Assembly: GCA_964518645.1 (NCBI GenBank) | Contig: CAZFGL010000041.1 | Span: 1 to 16,857, forward strand | Direction of reading: 5' to 3' | Length of the DNA stretch: 16,857 nt | Source: HGM13006 sp964518645 | GTDB lineage: Bacteria > Bacillota > Clostridia > Oscillospirales > Oscillospiraceae | In this document: piece by piece, positions 13,445-16,857 of the stretch | Layout of the letters: every line of letters starts with the position of its first letter | Position numbering within the stretch: position 1 is the first letter of the stretch | Program-made: the position numbers and the translations under genes | The notes under the pieces: generated by a model | Told to the model about the DNA's origin: nothing | Seen by the model: the letters and a program-made list of their open reading frames with translations, nothing else | Databases searched by the model: none

Positions 13445-14326
13445 ATGAAATCTTGGCTTGATAAACATATTAAGCTGGTATTCTGTTTACCGGCAATTCT
13501 GTTCATCCTGGTGATGATCGTTATCCCTCTGGCCTACAACTTTGGCATGAGCTTTACTGACTGGACCATGTCCGCAGTACAGAAGCCCAAGTTTATTGGC
13601 TTTGACAACTACATCGAGGTGCTTCATGAGAGCCGTTTCTGGGCCTCTGTGGGTCGCACCGTAACCTTTACGCTGATCGGCATCGTTCTGGAAACCATTC
13701 TGGGCGTCCTTTTGGCGGTACTTATCAATCGTAAATATCATGGCAGCCGTATCGTCACTTCCCTGATGATCCTGCCTGTTGTTGCAACCCCTGTTGCGTT
13801 GGGCATGGCCTGGAAGCTGATTCTGGAGCCTTCCATCGGTGTGGGTAATGTACTGCTTACTGCTCTGGGCTTCTCTGCCCGCAAGTTCATTGCAACCACC
13901 AGCTTTGAGTCCATGTTCATCCTGATTCTGATCGACGTTTGGGAATGGACACCCCTGATTATGCTGATGGTGTACGCAGGTCTGAAGGGACTGCCTGAGG
14001 ATCCCTATGAGGCTGCACTGATCGACGGTGCCAGCCGGTTCCAGATGTTCCGTAAGATCACCCTTCCCATGGCCAGTTCCTCCATTCTGGTGGCAATGCT
14101 GATGCGTATCATTGATCTGGTAAAGACCTTTGATATTATCTACTCTACCACACAGGGCGGCCCCAACTTCGCTACGGAGAACATTAATATCTACGGATAT
14201 CTGAATATGTTCTCCTACTATGAATTCGGCAAAGCCTCCGCAATTTCTGTGCTGTTCTTTATCGTTGTTATGGCCATTGGCTGCGGATTCCTCTATATTA
14301 AATCCAAGGTGGAGGTGGAATACTGA
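13445..14326 (+). CDS. Carbohydrate ABC transporter permease, MalF/UgpA-like
   Basis: A 293-residue inner subunit with six membrane segments (about 11-33, 70-95, 105-125, 155-178, 210-228 and 264-284). The EAA loop that contacts the ATPase reads EAALIDGAS (189-197) followed by ITLP (205-208), the pattern of CUT1 permeases. Two starts are possible: 13439 (MTMKSW) and 13445 (MKSW). I prefer 13445 because the only, weak, ribosome site (TGAG at 13433-13436) is too close to 13439. The gene is 124 bp after the binding-protein gene, beyond a strong hairpin, and overlaps the next permease by one base (TGATG). It forms a heterodimeric channel with that permease. Confidence in family is high, in exact start moderate. 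Confidence 0.93.
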   Translation: MKSWLDKHIKLVFCLPAILFILVMIVIPLAYNFGMSFTDWTMSAVQKPKFIGFDNYIEVLHESRFWASVGRTVTFTLIGIVLETILGVLLAVLINRKYHGSRIVTSLMILPVVATPVALGMAWKLILEPSIGVGNVLLTALGFSARKFIATTSFESMFILILIDVWEWTPLIMLMVYAGLKGLPEDPYEAALIDGASRFQMFRKITLPMASSSILVAMLMRIIDLVKTFDIIYSTTQGGPNFATENINIYGYLNMFSYYEFGKASAISVLFFIVVMAIGCGFLYIKSKVEVEY

Positions 14327-15150
14327 TGAGCCTGAAAGCAAAAAGACGTCTTGCCTCTGTTGGTAAGCATACCCTGATCTATGCAGTTGCACTGCTCACC
14401 ATTTTCCCCATTCTGTGGATGATTCTGGCATCCTTCCAGCCCAATCAGTCCATCATCAACGCAAACAGCCTGTTCAACTTCGTTCCCACTCTGGAGAACT
14501 ATATCAGCGTTATTCAGGAATATGATTTCCTGGAGTACACCTGGAACAGCTTTGTGGTTGCTTTCTGGGCTACCCTTCTGTCCCTGCTGATCGGCCTGCC
14601 CTGCTCTTATGTGGTGGCACGGTATAAAATGCGCAAGGCAAGTATGGTTGTACTGCTGGTTCGTATGATCCCCGGTATCTCCTTCCTGCTGCCTTGGTTC
14701 AGCATTTTCTCTGCCATGGGCCTCCGTGACTCCTACACCGCACTGGTGCTGTCCCACATGCTGGTATGTATGCCCTTCATCGTCTGGACTATGGTTCCCA
14801 ACTTTGAGACCGTGCCCAAAGCACTGGAAGAGTCTGCATGGATCGACGGCTGTACTCAGGTGGAGGCCTTCCTGCGGATTGTTCTGCGGCTCAGTGTTCC
14901 CGGTATTGTCACCGCAGCGCTGCTGAGTGTCATTTACTCCTGGAACAACTTCATGTTCTCTCTGATCCTGTCCGGTTCCCACACCCAGACTCTGCCTGTG
15001 GCAATCTTCAACTTTGTATCCTATGCATATGTTGACTGGGGTGGTCTGATGGCAGCGGCTGTGCTGATTACCTTGCCCATTATCATTTTGTCCATCGTCC
15101 TTCAGAAGTACATCGTCAGCGGTCTTACCGCAGGCGCTGTTAAGGGCTGA
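14326..15150 (+). CDS. Carbohydrate ABC transporter permease, MalG/UgpE-like
   Basis: A 274-residue partner permease with six membrane segments (about 15-35, 74-98, 106-128, 137-158, 190-214 and 239-262). Its EAA loop is EESAWIDGC (168-176) followed by IVLRLSVPGI (185-194), close to the CUT1 consensus EEAAxIDG. The TGATG overlap with the upstream permease indicates translational coupling, and AGGTGGAGG within the end of that gene serves as ribosome site. No nucleotide-binding subunit is encoded next to it in this window; CUT1 systems in Firmicutes often share one MsmK/UgpC-like ATPase coded elsewhere. The gene that follows, DUF624, is a frequent neighbour of such importers. Confidence 0.94.
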   Translation: MSLKAKRRLASVGKHTLIYAVALLTIFPILWMILASFQPNQSIINANSLFNFVPTLENYISVIQEYDFLEYTWNSFVVAFWATLLSLLIGLPCSYVVARYKMRKASMVVLLVRMIPGISFLLPWFSIFSAMGLRDSYTALVLSHMLVCMPFIVWTMVPNFETVPKALEESAWIDGCTQVEAFLRIVLRLSVPGIVTAALLSVIYSWNNFMFSLILSGSHTQTLPVAIFNFVSYAYVDWGGLMAAAVLITLPIIILSIVLQKYIVSGLTAGAVKG

Positions 15151-15166
15151 TACGTCAAGTTTTCTC

Positions 15167-15192
15167 AAAGCCGCACAGCTATGTGCGGCTTT
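15167..15192 (+). other. 11-bp intergenic hairpin before the DUF624 gene
   Basis: 15167-15177 pairs perfectly with 15182-15192 around a 4-nt loop, but only TTT then GATTC follows, so it is a poor terminator. It overlaps an in-frame ATG at 15181 and argues against that start. Probably an mRNA processing or partial-attenuation element. Confidence 0.6.
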
Positions 15193-15216
15193 GATTCTAT
15201 GAAAAGAGGGTTTTCC

Positions 15217-15957
15217 TTGAAAAAGAAAACAAATTCTCCCACATCTATGGCACCGGACGGGACGTCCAGTGAGGCTGTTTGGAAGAAACGTAAGATCTCC
15301 CGGGAAGGTTTTGGCTGGTGTCTGTATCTCATCGGCAGCAATCTGCTGAAAATGGTATGGCTGAGTCTGATTACCGGGATCTGCTGTGCCACCCTGGTAC
15401 TTGCCCCTGCGGCAATTACCGGAGGCTACCGGGGGCTGCTTGTTCTGCTCCGTGGCAAGGGCGGTCTGTTCTGGGAGGACTTCCGGGAGGACTTCACAGA
15501 CCGGTTTTTAAAGAAACTGGGGCTGTGGCTGATGATGCTTCTGGTTCCGGTGGCTGTGGGACTGTGGCTCTATATCTTTGGAACCGATGTGGCCATTGTG
15601 CGCTGGCTGATTCTGATCGGGCTGCTGCTGTCCCTTGTAGTGCAGGCCTATTTCTTCCCCATGCTTGCTGCCATGAAGATCTCTCTGGGGGATTGTTTTA
15701 AAAATGCCCTGCTGCTGACAGTGCTGGAGTGGAAGACTACACTTTGCTTCCTGATTCTGATTGCACTTGTCGGCTATGGCAGTTATTTATTGTTTCCGTA
15801 CAGCATTCCGGTCTTGTGTTTTATCCTGATTAGTTGTATGATGTTGGTGATTTGCCAGCAGGTACGCCGCATCATCATCAGACGGGGACTTTACCTGCCG
15901 GAAGAAAATAAAATGAATGGTTTTGACTGCAATGATGCAGCGGAAGGAGAAAAATAA
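15217..15957 (+). CDS. DUF624 (YesL-like) membrane protein
   Basis: A 246-residue membrane protein, counted from a TTG start. The diagnostic segment is LAPAAITGGYRGLL then LRGKGGLFWEDFREDF (62-93), typical of DUF624/YesL proteins, which accompany sugar importers in Firmicutes. Five helices are seen, near 42-65, 101-120, 126-147, 172-196 and 198-214. Start choice: ATGs at 15181 and 15199 lie in or right after a hairpin and have no ribosome site, while the TTG at 15217 has AAGAGGG six bases upstream. It lies between the permease and dehydrogenase genes, with 1 bp to the latter, so it is part of the same operon. Its role is unknown; assistance in transporter assembly or sensing is speculative. 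Confidence 0.85.
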   Translation: MKKKTNSPTSMAPDGTSSEAVWKKRKISREGFGWCLYLIGSNLLKMVWLSLITGICCATLVLAPAAITGGYRGLLVLLRGKGGLFWEDFREDFTDRFLKKLGLWLMMLLVPVAVGLWLYIFGTDVAIVRWLILIGLLLSLVVQAYFFPMLAAMKISLGDCFKNALLLTVLEWKTTLCFLILIALVGYGSYLLFPYSIPVLCFILISCMMLVICQQVRRIIIRRGLYLPEENKMNGFDCNDAAEGEK

Positions 15958-15958
15958 T

Positions 15959-16857
15959 ATGAAAGCACTTGTTATGCATGAGTACAAGCATCTGACTTAT
16001 CAGGATGTTCCCACACCCGCACCCAAGAAGGGCGAGGTACTGATTCGCTTGCAGGCATGCAGTGTTTGCGGAAGCGACGTACACGGCTTTGATGGATCCA
16101 GCGGCCGTCGTCAGCCCCCTGTCATTATGGGCCATGAGGCATCCGGTGTGATCGAGGCACTGGGTGAGGGCGTAACTGACTACAAGGTCGGTGACCGTGT
16201 TACCTTTGACTCCACCATTTACTGCGGTGAGTGCGAGATGTGCAAGGCCGGCAAGGTGAACCTTTGCAATTCCAGAATGGTTCTGGGTGTTTCCTGCGAC
16301 GAGTACAACCGGGATGGCTGCTTTGCAGAGTATGTGGTAGTTCCCGATTACATTCTCTATCGTATGCCCGATGATGTTACCTTCACGCAGGCTGCCATGA
16401 TCGAGCCTCTGTCTGTTGCATATCATGCCGCAACCCGTACCCCTATTGGCAAGAACGACTCCGTTCTGGTGGTGGGCATCGGTACCATCGGCCTTCTGAC
16501 CATGCAGGTTGTGCGCAGCTTCGGTGCCAAGCAGATCATTGCTGTGGACATTGATGACAGCCGTCTGGAACTGGCCAGAAAGAACGGTGCAACCCATACT
16601 GTTAACTCCAAGGATCCCGATGCTCTGGAGCAGATTCTGGCACTCACCGAGGATGGTCAGGGCGTAGACGTGGCAATGGATGCCACCGGTATTGAGACCA
16701 CTGTGAATATGTGCATCAAGTCCGTACATCTGGACGGCCGTGTGGTGCTGATCGGCAACCTTGCCCAGAATATGAACTTCCCCCTGCAGTATGTGGTTAC
16801 CCGGCAGATCAGCCTGTTCGGTTCCTGCGCCAGCGCCGGTGAGTATCCCCAGTGCCT
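15959..16857 (+). CDS. Zinc-dependent MDR dehydrogenase, sorbitol/polyol dehydrogenase-like (partial, runs off the window)
   Basis: The first 299 residues of an NAD(P)-dependent medium-chain dehydrogenase; the family is usually about 340-350 residues, so roughly 45 are beyond the window. Catalytic zinc ligands are C37 (SVCGSD), H59 and E60 (MGHEASG), with E149 in IEPLS as in sorbitol and threonine dehydrogenases. Structural zinc is bound by C89, C92, C95 and C103. The Rossmann motif VVGIGTIGLL (171-180) is followed by AVDIDDSRL (195-203); Asp197 at the end of the second strand favours NAD+ over NADP+. AAGGAG is at proper spacing, and only 1 bp separates it from the DUF624 stop. Its place in the importer operon suggests that it oxidises the imported polyol or sugar. 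The specific substrate cannot be told. Confidence 0.95.
   Translation, partial: MKALVMHEYKHLTYQDVPTPAPKKGEVLIRLQACSVCGSDVHGFDGSSGRRQPPVIMGHEASGVIEALGEGVTDYKVGDRVTFDSTIYCGECEMCKAGKVNLCNSRMVLGVSCDEYNRDGCFAEYVVVPDYILYRMPDDVTFTQAAMIEPLSVAYHAATRTPIGKNDSVLVVGIGTIGLLTMQVVRSFGAKQIIAVDIDDSRLELARKNGATHTVNSKDPDALEQILALTEDGQGVDVAMDATGIETTVNMCIKSVHLDGRVVLIGNLAQNMNFPLQYVVTRQISLFGSCASAGEYPQC

Noticed and set aside
13487..15168. Two long minus-strand frames antisense to the permease genes
   Set aside because: Both products are rich in Gln, His and Asn as expected from complementing hydrophobic codons; the permeases on the plus strand are certain.

Overview
The window reads as chromosome of a Gram-positive anaerobe of the class Clostridia, most like the Oscillospiraceae/Ruminococcaceae of the gut. 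This is inferred from strong AGGAGG-type ribosome sites, sigma-A-type promoters (TTGACA-N17-TATAAT), a moderately GC-rich genome with AT-rich intergenic regions, and the families present (BcrA-type ABC transporter with a two-component system, DUF2975 with a small HTH, DUF624/YesL-like protein, CUT1 sugar importer). No phage, IS element, CRISPR array, tRNA or rRNA was seen.

Layout. 1-409: non-coding, with two near-identical 112-bp structured repeats and a terminator. 410-2512 (minus): a three-gene operon of DUF2975 membrane protein, small Cro/CI-type regulator and a large DUF4153/DUF4173-like membrane protein; a consensus-like promoter is overlapped by a 37-bp palindrome. 2521-4028 (minus): a MATE-family exporter with its own promoter and terminator. 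4067-7551 (minus): an OmpR-type response regulator, BcrA-type ABC ATPase, ABC-2 permease and a short sensor kinase, a typical peptide-antibiotic sensing and resistance module; four helically phased hexamers lie between regulator and ATPase genes. 7566-8917 (plus): an M29 metallo-aminopeptidase. 9019-9789 (plus): an extremely acidic lipoprotein of unknown function behind a consensus promoter that carries a dyad. 9811-11751 (minus): a stand-alone 2-oxoacid-dehydrogenase-E2-like protein lacking the catalytic His, and a TrmH/SpoU-type RNA methyltransferase. 11753-16857 (plus): a carbohydrate ABC importer (lipoprotein, two permeases, no ATPase), a DUF624 membrane protein and a zinc-dependent sorbitol-dehydrogenase-like MDR enzyme cut by the window end.

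How the genes fit together. The last block looks like one catabolic operon for a sugar or polyol: binding protein and permeases bring it in, presumably with a shared ATPase coded elsewhere, and the MDR enzyme oxidises it. Its promoter is near consensus, its leader can fold in two exclusive ways, and the binding-protein gene has the codon bias of a highly expressed gene. The 4-7.5 kb block is a self-contained stress-response system in which the kinase has almost no sensory domain, so the transporter itself may be the sensor. The most novel-looking items are the structured repeats, the E2-like protein with Glu in place of the catalytic His, the acidic lipoprotein, and the phased regulator-site array.
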